Source: Ignavibacteriales bacterium UBA1304
GTDB lineage: Bacteria; Bacteroidota; Ignavibacteria; Ignavibacteriales; Ignavibacteriaceae
Direction: 5' to 3'
NCBI GenBank assembly: GCA_002307295.1
Contig: DBTY01000038.1
Span: forward strand, 1-64,000
Length of the DNA: 64,000 nt
The notes under the pieces are model-generated. The model saw only the letters and a program-made list of their open reading frames with translations, was not told the DNA's origin and made no database searches. Position numbers and translations under genes: made by a program. Shown here in pieces: positions 26,651 through 33,718 of this stretch (positions are counted from its first letter, which is position 1; the number at the start of each line of letters is the position of its first letter).

Positions 26651-27931
26651 TTATTCAGCTGTTTTTTTACTTTCCGCTTCATCCTCGTCTTCTGTTGGGA
26701 TAAAGAATACTGTTAATAATCCCGGAATACCGACTATTGCCGTCATAATGAAGAAATTAGGATAGCCTAAATACTTTTGTAAATATCCGGCTACAAGACC
26801 AGGGACCATCATTCCTAAAGCCATTAAGCTTGTTGAAATAGCGTAGTATGTGGTTTTGTAAGAGCTTTTGCCTGAAACATACATTAAGAAAACTGAATAT
26901 GCCGTAAATCCAAAGCCGTAAGAAAATTGTTCAAAGGCAATAAAACCAGACGCTACATAAGCTCCCGGTTGAAATCTAGACATAAAAATATAAACATACA
27001 TTGGGATATTAATAATAATAACCATTGGCCAGATACACTTTTTTAATCCGTATTTTTTAATAATGATTCCGCCAATAACGCCTCCGGCAAGTAAACTTAG
27101 CACGCCGATAGTTCCATATATAATACCAACCTGTGCTGTAGTAAGACCTAAGCCTCCCTGTTCGACTTTATCGAGGTAAAACGGGATGTTCATTTTAATT
27201 AAGAAACCTTCGCCAAATCTATATAAAAAGATAAAAGCTAAGATAATGCCAATATTTTTTTGTTTGAAATAAGAAAGGAATCCGTCCTTAAATGCATTTT
27301 TATCTCTTTTCCTTGGAGTATCGTCTGCTGGAGTAGGGAGGGTATATTTATTAACGACAAAAATAAGCGCAAATACAACAGTCGCTACTAAAAACGCAAT
27401 AGACCAGCTTAAAGGAACGTCTTTGTTCTGAGCAGCCAAATAACCTGCAAGCCATATAAGGAAGCCCTGACCGAAAATCATAGCCATTCTATAAAATGTG
27501 CTTCTGATTCCTACAAAACCAGCCTGGTCTTCTTTATTTAGCGCAATCAGGTAAAAACCGTCTGCGGCAATATCGTGTGTGGCCGAAATAAAGGCGGCAA
27601 TAAAGAATATAAACAGCGAAACGTAGAAAAAGGACGCTAAATGCAAAACCATTCCTAAAAGAGCAAAACAAAAAGTCATTGCTAATTCGGTGTAAAGTAT
27701 CCAGTTTCTTTTTGTAGAATGCGTTTCCACTAACAATCCCCAGAACATTTTCAACGTCCAGAAAAGGTATAACCAGCTAGTTGCAAAAGCAAGAGTTCCG
27801 TTATCAACGCCCATGGTTTTGTAAAAAGCTACTGAAACAGTATTGACGATTACATACGGCACGCCTTCAGCAAAATACAAAGTAGGGATATAGGACCAAG
27901 GGTTTCTGTATGCCTTTTTTTCATCGGCCAT
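26651..27931 (-). CDS. AmpG-like (PAT family) major facilitator permease
   Basis: This 426-residue inner-membrane protein has about twelve hydrophobic segments. Its start (NPWSYIPTLYFAEGVPYVIV) and the loop KMFWGLLVETHSTKRNWI match the peptide-acetyl-CoA/AmpG-type branch of the major facilitator superfamily. AmpG imports anhydro-muropeptides in Gram-negative bacteria. The flanking BadF-type sugar kinase and beta-lactamase-fold hydrolase fit import and breakdown of cell-wall fragments. The gene lies 96 bases after the kinase and 34 bases before the hydrolase start. Substrate remains inferred. Confidence 0.82.
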   Translation of the reverse strand: MADEKKAYRNPWSYIPTLYFAEGVPYVIVNTVSVAFYKTMGVDNGTLAFATSWLYLFWTLKMFWGLLVETHSTKRNWILYTELAMTFCFALLGMVLHLASFFYVSLFIFFIAAFISATHDIAADGFYLIALNKEDQAGFVGIRSTFYRMAMIFGQGFLIWLAGYLAAQNKDVPLSWSIAFLVATVVFALIFVVNKYTLPTPADDTPRKRDKNAFKDGFLSYFKQKNIGIILAFIFLYRFGEGFLIKMNIPFYLDKVEQGGLGLTTAQVGIIYGTIGVLSLLAGGVIGGIIIKKYGLKKCIWPMVIIINIPMYVYIFMSRFQPGAYVASGFIAFEQFSYGFGFTAYSVFLMYVSGKSSYKTTYYAISTSLMALGMMVPGLVAGYLQKYLGYPNFFIMTAIVGIPGLLTVFFIPTEDEDEAESKKTAE

Positions 27932-28027
27932 AAAATTACTCCGTAAAAGAAATTATTAAAAAAATTAGTTTAGATTCAAAATACGCTTTTGAGGCTTTGC
28001 AGCCTAAAAAGAAACACAAAGACAGAA

Positions 28028-28951
28028 CTATTTGCCTGCTATCGCGCTGGCGATTAATATGGCTCCCATTTCCGGAGGATAGTCTAAATCTTTTATATTG
28101 ATCTGTGGGAGTTTGGAAGCTATTTTTTTGCGGAAAAGATCGGAATAAGCGTTCTTGCTGCTGATTAATCCGCCGATAAAAGCAACGTCAAGTTTTGGCT
28201 GATTTATTTTTTTTGCCATAGAAGCTAAATGCATTACAAGCTCGTCAGTCTGAGCTTCAAGAATATTCTTGCAAATCTCGTCGCCTTTTGAAGCGGCTTC
28301 AATAACTAAGGGCGCAACTGAAGCTATATCAAAATTATTCTTATATACTTCTGTAATCAAAATCTCTGAGGAAGAAATTTTGAGTTTTTCTGAAATAAGT
28401 TTAGTTAAAAGAGTTTCTGCTCCTCTGCCGTCAAAATGTTTAGAAACGGCAGTCAGACCGCTTTTGCCAAGAACAAAACCGCTTCCCTCGTCGCCAAGGA
28501 ATCTGCCAAAGCCGCCGACTCTGTGGATTGCGCCTGCGGAATCTTTTCCGAACATAATAGAGCCCGTGCCGGCAATAAGTATGCTGCCTGGTTTACCGGA
28601 AAAAGCTCCTTCAAGAGCGGCTCTTGCGTCGCTTTCTACTCTAAAGTTACAGGTTTTAATAGGTTTATCATTTATGAATTTTGCAAAATCATTTTCTAAT
28701 AATTCTGCGTCATTTCTTCTGCCTGCGCCTGTTGTGCCAAGCACAACTGCGGCAATATCTTCATAATTAAAGTTAAGGGCTGACTTGGATTGTTCTATTA
28801 AATTAAGAATTGTATCTGATACTTTTTCAGTACCGAGGATGAGAAAGTTTGACGGGCCGCCGAAACACTCAAATAATTTGTTTAGTTGTAAGTCCGTTAC
28901 AACACATTTCGTTTTTGTTCCGCCGCCGTCAATTCCAATTAAAAATTTCAT
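28028..28951 (-). CDS. N-acetylglucosamine/muramic-acid kinase-like protein (BadF/BadG family)
   Basis: This ASKHA-fold kinase begins LIGIDGGGTKTKCVVTD, the phosphate-binding loop, and contains AGTGSIMFGKD and GFGRFLGDEGSGFVLGK, all typical of N-acetylglucosamine kinase and muramic-acid kinase within the BadF/BadG/BcrA/BcrD family. I start at ATG 28951, twelve codons into the longest frame, because the conserved loop begins immediately after, giving 307 residues. With the AmpG-like permease and hydrolase downstream it would phosphorylate recovered amino sugars in the cytoplasm. No MurQ etherase or NagZ gene is in the window. Confidence 0.85.
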   Translation of the reverse strand: MKFLIGIDGGGTKTKCVVTDLQLNKLFECFGGPSNFLILGTEKVSDTILNLIEQSKSALNFNYEDIAAVVLGTTGAGRRNDAELLENDFAKFINDKPIKTCNFRVESDARAALEGAFSGKPGSILIAGTGSIMFGKDSAGAIHRVGGFGRFLGDEGSGFVLGKSGLTAVSKHFDGRGAETLLTKLISEKLKISSSEILITEVYKNNFDIASVAPLVIEAASKGDEICKNILEAQTDELVMHLASMAKKINQPKLDVAFIGGLISSKNAYSDLFRKKIASKLPQINIKDLDYPPEMGAILIASAIAGK

Positions 28952-29063
28952 ATTTTCACGTAAAATGGTTAAACAACTATCTGGCAAAAATATGAAAAAA
29001 ATAAGGAATATGAAACCTATTAAATATTGTTAGCGTCTCCGCTGCACAGCCGTCTGCTGTAAC

Positions 29064-29165
29064 ATATTGTAAATAATAGACTTCCCGGGAGGGAAGCTGA
29101 ATCGTTGGAAGATAAAACTACTCGGCGGGTATGACAGAGTAATGCCCGAAAGGAGTAGACAATAT
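29064..29165. other. Unidentified structured element (nested stems), possible ncRNA or intron remnant
   Basis: A closed structure can be drawn by eye. Outer stem ATATTGT (29064-29070) pairs with ACAATAT (29159-29165). Inside are CTTCCC/GGGAAG (29081-29096) and CTACTC (29118-29123) paired with GAGTAG (29153-29158), which encloses CGGGTAT (29126-29132) paired with ATGCCCG (29142-29148). The plus-strand run GTTGGAA then CGGGTATGACAGAGT recalls a stretch of group II intron domain I, from memory. It abuts the stop codon of the LytTR gene and overlaps no other gene. No reading frame covers it. Confidence 0.4.
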
Positions 29166-29923
29166 TAGTTTGATAAAACTACTTTAAGTCTTGAGTAGCC
29201 GTTTTTACTTACCGGCAAAGTTTTTCCGTCTTTAAGTTTTACCTGATAAGATTCCTTTTCAAGCAATTCAATTTGCTTAATTTCCTGAATCTTAACTATA
29301 TAGGAACGGTGTATTCTGATAAACTCTTTTGGGTTAAGATGGTCTTCAAAAAACTTCATCGTTTTTTGTTTAAGAAATTTTCCTTCGTCGGAGTATACCA
29401 TAACGTAATCGTCCTGAGCTTCAATACACTTGATGCTATCAGTCTGCACAATAGAAATTTTAGAACCGTCTTTAATAATAATTCGGTCAATGTATTCAAT
29501 GTTCGCTTCGTTATGGCGGATCAGGTTTTCTATTTGAGGAGCTTCAGTTACAGCCGACTCAATCTGCGCTTTGGCTTTCTTCAGAGCTTCGTCCAGGCGC
29601 GCTTGCGGGAATGGTTTCAGTAAATAATCAACTGCATTTACTTCAAAAGCTTTTATTGCATATTGGTCAAATGCTGTAGTAAAGATTATTGCCGGTTTTT
29701 TATCTAACAATTCAAGCATTTCAAACCCGGTTAATTTTGGCATCTGAATATCAAGAAAAATCAGATCGGGAGAAAGTTCGTTGACGGCTTTGATTCCTTC
29801 AAATCCGTTTGCGCATTCGGCGGCTATTTCTATATCCTGGTAAGGCTCTAAGTATTTTTTTATTATGCTTCTTGCCAGCTGTTCGTCGTCTATTATTATT
29901 ATTTTAATTTTTTTATTGTCCAT
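29165..29923 (-). CDS. LytTR-family response regulator
   Basis: This 252-residue regulator has an N-terminal receiver domain with the acidic start IIIDDEQLAR and phospho-acceptor Asp in LIFLDIQMPKLTGF, then a C-terminal LytTR DNA-binding domain (IDRIIIKDGSKISIVQ, FIRIHRSYIVKIQEI). The gene overlaps the end of the histidine kinase gene upstream by 11 bases, so they form one two-component system. Members of this type often control cell-surface and export functions; the LiaF-like gene in front of the pair suggests an envelope-stress response. Targets are unknown. Confidence 0.93.
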   Translation of the reverse strand: MDNKKIKIIIIDDEQLARSIIKKYLEPYQDIEIAAECANGFEGIKAVNELSPDLIFLDIQMPKLTGFEMLELLDKKPAIIFTTAFDQYAIKAFEVNAVDYLLKPFPQARLDEALKKAKAQIESAVTEAPQIENLIRHNEANIEYIDRIIIKDGSKISIVQTDSIKCIEAQDDYVMVYSDEGKFLKQKTMKFFEDHLNPKEFIRIHRSYIVKIQEIKQIELLEKESYQVKLKDGKTLPVSKNGYSRLKVVLSN

Positions 29924-30977
29924 TTTTTTCTAAAGGTATAAAAATAGTTACTTTAAAAATACTCTTATTATCCGTTATTTCAATAAGGTTATCCTGTTCA
30001 TAAAAAAGTTTAAGTCTGGTTTTTATATTAGATAAGCCAATGCCTTCTCCTTTTTTACGGGTTCCTTTAATGTCATAACTGTTTTCAATGCTGATTTTCA
30101 AATATTCCTCTTTGAAATCGACAGTGAAAATAATGTCTACTTTTTCAAGGCTTTCAAACACGCCGTATTTTACCGCGTTTTCAAACACCGGCTGTAGTAT
30201 CATGCTTGGGACTTCAATTTGCAGCGCGTCTTTATTTATGTTTTCTACAAGGTCAAATTTATCTCCAAAACGGATTTTTTCAATATCAAGGTATAGCCGC
30301 GCGTTATCAATTTCGTCGATTAATTTTGTTTTTTGTTTATCGTTTTTTGCAAGCGTATACCTAAGAAAATTTGATAATTTAATAGTCATATCATGCGCTT
30401 TTTCGGAGTCGAACATTGTAAGCGCGCTTATTGAGTTGAGCGCGTTAAAAATAAAATGCGGATTTATCTGAAATTTTAATGATTTCAATTCAGCTTCTGT
30501 GACCGAAGCTTTCAGTTCTGATTCATTAAGTAGTTTTTCGTGATAGCGGTCGTAATAAATAGCAAAATAATAAAATGTCGCCATTAAGCAATAGAACAAA
30601 ATCCCGAACAGAAACTTCCAGATAAGCGAATTTATAAGAAAAATTCTATACTCGCCGAGGTTAACTAACAGCTGTGTAATCAGAAAATAACCGGAGCCGG
30701 TCCAGATAGTAGAAATAATAATAGCAGATAGAATATGGCTCAAAATAATATTATATGTATCGCCGTCGTCAAAGTTTTTGAATTTTACAGGGAACCAGAT
30801 GACTAAAGAAAAACAGGCAAGCAGAAGAGTATATATTAAACTTTCAGCTAACGCGAAATGGTAATTAAGCTTAAACTCAATTACCAATTGCAGGCAAAGC
30901 ATGGAAGTAACAAGCGTCCAAAATGCCACAAAATAGTATATATATTTTGTCTCTCTTAAAATCGGGTTTGTTTCCAT
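29913..30977 (-). CDS. LytS-type sensor histidine kinase
   Basis: The 354-residue membrane kinase has four hydrophobic segments in its first 155 residues (roughly 12-33, 42-62, 84-104 and 117-145) and a PF06580-type catalytic half. The phospho-accepting His is in LKFQINPHFIFNALNSIS, and the ATP-binding N-box is VFENAVKYGV with a later GEGIGLSNIKTRL. No extracellular sensing domain is visible, so sensing would be in the membrane or through the LiaF-like partner ten bases upstream. It is followed directly by its LytTR regulator. Confidence 0.93.
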   Translation of the reverse strand: METNPILRETKYIYYFVAFWTLVTSMLCLQLVIEFKLNYHFALAESLIYTLLLACFSLVIWFPVKFKNFDDGDTYNIILSHILSAIIISTIWTGSGYFLITQLLVNLGEYRIFLINSLIWKFLFGILFYCLMATFYYFAIYYDRYHEKLLNESELKASVTEAELKSLKFQINPHFIFNALNSISALTMFDSEKAHDMTIKLSNFLRYTLAKNDKQKTKLIDEIDNARLYLDIEKIRFGDKFDLVENINKDALQIEVPSMILQPVFENAVKYGVFESLEKVDIIFTVDFKEEYLKISIENSYDIKGTRKKGEGIGLSNIKTRLKLFYEQDNLIEITDNKSIFKVTIFIPLEKNGQ

Positions 30978-30986
30978 ATCTGCCGG

Positions 30987-31856
30987 TTATTTTTTATAAA
31001 TTTTAATTTCGCCGCCGCCAAAGATAACCACTCCTTTTATGATTAGAGCTTTTGCCGGGTCATAATCTACATTTGGGTCTTTGCGTCCTTTTACTGAAAA
31101 GCCGCCGAATAAAGGGAAAACGTTAACTATTATTTTCCAATCGCTTGGAACAAGAATTGTCATTCCGCCAAAAATTGCCATTACGTCAATTACATTTTCT
31201 CCCATGGCTAATTTGCAATTGGAAAGATCAACTTCCGAGCCGCCAAAAATTGCAGTAATAGTTCCGCCTTTGAAATTATCTGAATGGAGTATTCTTTTAC
31301 CTCCGCCAAAAATAGCTACGTCGTCTATTTTATCCTGATCGCTTTCTTCGGTTGGGATAGATTCAGTTTCTGTTGCGCGCTCATAATCGTTGCAATTGTT
31401 AAAATCTTTTCTAAAATCTTTCCCAAAATCTTTGCCAAATTCTTTCCAGTGTTCGCCATGATGGCGGTATGAACCCCAGTCGCTTCTGATTCTGTCCTCA
31501 AATCTTCTGCCATAAATTCTATTGCCGCAGTTTCTTCGGCCAAAAATAACGTATATTCCGAAAGCTATTAAAATAACTGCGAACACAATCTCGCTGTTAT
31601 AATGCACAAAAGGGAATATCTTTGGAACTATTAAAACTCCGCCGATAAGTATGAAGAGAAAACCGGTTAACTTGTTTCTGGAATTAATAAGTTTTATTAT
31701 TCCAATAAAGATTAATAACGACGGGAAAGAAAAAACAATATCTGATATATTTTGATGAATAATATTCAAATAGTCTAACGAATATAATACTCCAATTGAT
31801 ATTAGTATAATACCAATAAATCCTCTTGTAGTAAAATACCTTGACTCGTGATCCAT
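30987..31856 (-). CDS. LiaF-like membrane protein
   Basis: The N-terminal half contains about four hydrophobic segments (residues 10-110), followed by a charged linker rich in Arg, Glu and Asp (about 125-180), and a C-terminal beta-helical domain with repeated IFGG motifs (VAIFGGGKRIL, TAIFGGSEVDL, MAIFGGMTILV, FPLFGGFSVKG). This is the arrangement of LiaF/YvqF proteins, which in Firmicutes inhibit the LiaRS kinase. Here it heads an operon with a LytS/LytTR pair instead, so the same logic may apply to a different kinase class. AGGAG precedes the ATG on the minus strand. Confidence 0.85.
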   Translation of the reverse strand: MDHESRYFTTRGFIGIILISIGVLYSLDYLNIIHQNISDIVFSFPSLLIFIGIIKLINSRNKLTGFLFILIGGVLIVPKIFPFVHYNSEIVFAVILIAFGIYVIFGRRNCGNRIYGRRFEDRIRSDWGSYRHHGEHWKEFGKDFGKDFRKDFNNCNDYERATETESIPTEESDQDKIDDVAIFGGGKRILHSDNFKGGTITAIFGGSEVDLSNCKLAMGENVIDVMAIFGGMTILVPSDWKIIVNVFPLFGGFSVKGRKDPNVDYDPAKALIIKGVVIFGGGEIKIYKK

Positions 31857-32332
31857 TTCGAACTCCTAAATATTTTCTGATTACGGAGCAAAAATAAACA
31901 AAAGAAGCGACTTAGAGTACATAAAATCGGTAAAGCCGCTATAAATATCGGCGAGAAAGAACGATTTTTATTCCATTTAGGCTATTATTATTACTGATGA
32001 AAAAAATATATGAATTCCTAAATAGTAATTTTTTCTTGTTATTTATGCAAATTAGCATTAAAATGAATAATAAAATATCTCCTTATGCTAAAATATTTAG
32101 TATGGGGAGGGGAAACGTAAGATTTGATGTTTTTACATAGACCGATCGATATTTATCATAGCTGAAATTGCAAAAATTGAACTTTTTAATCAAAGTATTT
32201 AAAAAATTGTGATTTTATTTGTGTTATAGCTTTAGAGTAATTAAACAGTATAATTCCAATTCTTTTGTATTAGTAAAGCAATAATATGAAAGAAATAAAG
32301 CTATGACAGTCATTAAAAAATGGGAGAAGAAA
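31857..32332. other. Gene-free divergent region upstream of liaF-like and amidotransferase genes
   Basis: No gene or clear structure is seen. The region must carry promoters in both directions. A TATAAT hexamer at 32249-32254 lies about 80 bases before the amidotransferase start without a convincing upstream element. A loose palindrome (ATGC...GCAT) sits near 32046-32059. Confidence 0.35.
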
Positions 32333-33418
32333 ATGACAGATCAGCAATTGTGTAAAAAATGCGTTTTCCCTATATTGCCAGAGTATGCCTCAACTTCAAA
32401 GGGGAACTGCCATGTATGCGATTCTCCGGAAATGTACGCGCATATAATTAAACCGCCGGATAATGAAAAACTAACCCAATTAATTGAGGAAACAAGAAAA
32501 AGAGGTTCCGGTTCCGAATATGATTGCGTTGTTGGTTGGAGCGGCGGACGCGACAGCACATGTATGATCTACGAACTTGTCACAGTGCATAAACTGCGTT
32601 GCGTTGCGGTATTTGGCAAAACTCCTTTTACTCCTCAGGAAATTATAGACAGCGTTCGCTCAATTGCAAAAAAACTGAATGTAAAGCTTATTGAAGTAGA
32701 CACGCATAAGAATCACCAAAAAATAGCGGCTTTTTGTTTAAAGGAATATCTTAGAACTAAAATTCCAATTTTGATAAATCTCGCCTGCGCGCCATGCAAG
32801 TATGTAAATCCTTCTATTTACGTTCACGCCCGCCGATTAGGCGTAAAAACAGTTATTTCTGGCGGGAACCGCTTTGAATATTTACCTTCTGGTCCGGCTT
32901 CAATTGACGTAAGCTCCGAAAACCGGTATTCATTTGCGTCTATGCTAAAAGATAATTTTGCGCGTTTATTCAAGGGGGTCGGGGTTTTAGCTTCGTCGCC
33001 TGTTCTGTTTCGCTATCTGCCTACTTTTTTTAATGCGGCTGTTTTGTACGTAAACCAATATTCAATTTATATGCGGTTGCGCTATTCCGGAATATCGCGC
33101 TTTGATTATTATCATTATGCCGATTGGGACGAAAATAGAATTAACCAGGTTCTTAAAGAACTCGGCTGGAAGCTGCCTGCCGGCTGCACTTCTAACTGGA
33201 GAGCCGACTGTGTTTTTGATGCAATAAAAAATACTGCTTTTAAAGAACAGGTCGGGTTTACATATAACCAGGCGCTGTACAGCAACTTAATCAGGGCAGG
33301 TAAAATATCGCGCGAAGAATCTTTGCTCCGGTTGGAAAAGGAAGGTGTTTCTAAAGAAAGGCTTGCCGAAGCTTTACGTCTTTGCGGATTTCCTGAAGAC
33401 AGCTTAAATAGCAAATAA
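32333..33418 (+). CDS. N-acetyl sugar amidotransferase-like PP-loop protein
   Basis: The 361-residue protein has an N-terminal zinc-type motif (CKKCVFPILPEYASTSK, then CHVC), a PP-loop ATP site (VVGWSGGRDSTCMIYE) and a second cysteine pair (CAPCKYVNPS). This is the WbpG/PseA-like family that converts an acetamido to an acetamidino group on nucleotide sugars for surface glycans. WbpG-type enzymes usually work with HisH/HisF-like ammonia donors, which are absent here. I chose ATG 32333 because GGGAGAAGA lies just before it. It is a single gene followed by a terminator; the target sugar is unknown. Confidence 0.8.
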   Translation: MTDQQLCKKCVFPILPEYASTSKGNCHVCDSPEMYAHIIKPPDNEKLTQLIEETRKRGSGSEYDCVVGWSGGRDSTCMIYELVTVHKLRCVAVFGKTPFTPQEIIDSVRSIAKKLNVKLIEVDTHKNHQKIAAFCLKEYLRTKIPILINLACAPCKYVNPSIYVHARRLGVKTVISGGNRFEYLPSGPASIDVSSENRYSFASMLKDNFARLFKGVGVLASSPVLFRYLPTFFNAAVLYVNQYSIYMRLRYSGISRFDYYHYADWDENRINQVLKELGWKLPAGCTSNWRADCVFDAIKNTAFKEQVGFTYNQALYSNLIRAGKISREESLLRLEKEGVSKERLAEALRLCGFPEDSLNSK

Positions 33419-33429
33419 CCGTTTTTGAC

Positions 33430-33455
33430 AAATGCCGAATGAGGCGCATTTTTTT
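33430..33455 (+). terminator. Terminator after the amidotransferase gene
   Basis: AAATGCC (33430-33436) pairs with GGCGCATTT (33443-33451) with one bulge, followed by T residues to 33455. It lies 11 bases after the stop. Confidence 0.6.
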
Positions 33456-33718
33456 AATTGCTATTTAAAATATTTTTTTATAGGTTTTATATAAGCTATG
33501 AAGTTCTATTTGAATTGGGCAATGTTTTTATTATTTGATGGGAAAAAGATTAATTAGAGCCTGATTCATTTAAATTAACTCCGTTAATGGTAAATAAAAC
33601 ACAGGGGAATTTCTACCGCTTGATATAACCATATTAATATGATGATTGTATAAATCTGCAACTTTCAGGGTGAATTTTGTAGACTAAAAATAATTCACAA
33701 ATTAAAAGGAGTAATTTG
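33456..33718. other. Gene-free region upstream of the papain-like protease
   Basis: No gene is seen. The perfect palindrome CATATTAATATG (33630-33641) lies about 80 bases before the ATG at 33719 and could be an operator. AAGGAG at 33706-33711 is a strong ribosome-binding site for that ATG. Confidence 0.4.

Noticed and set aside
29064..29165. Terminator for the LytTR gene
   Set aside because: The stems are multi-branched and no U-run follows on the minus strand; a simple terminator does not explain it.
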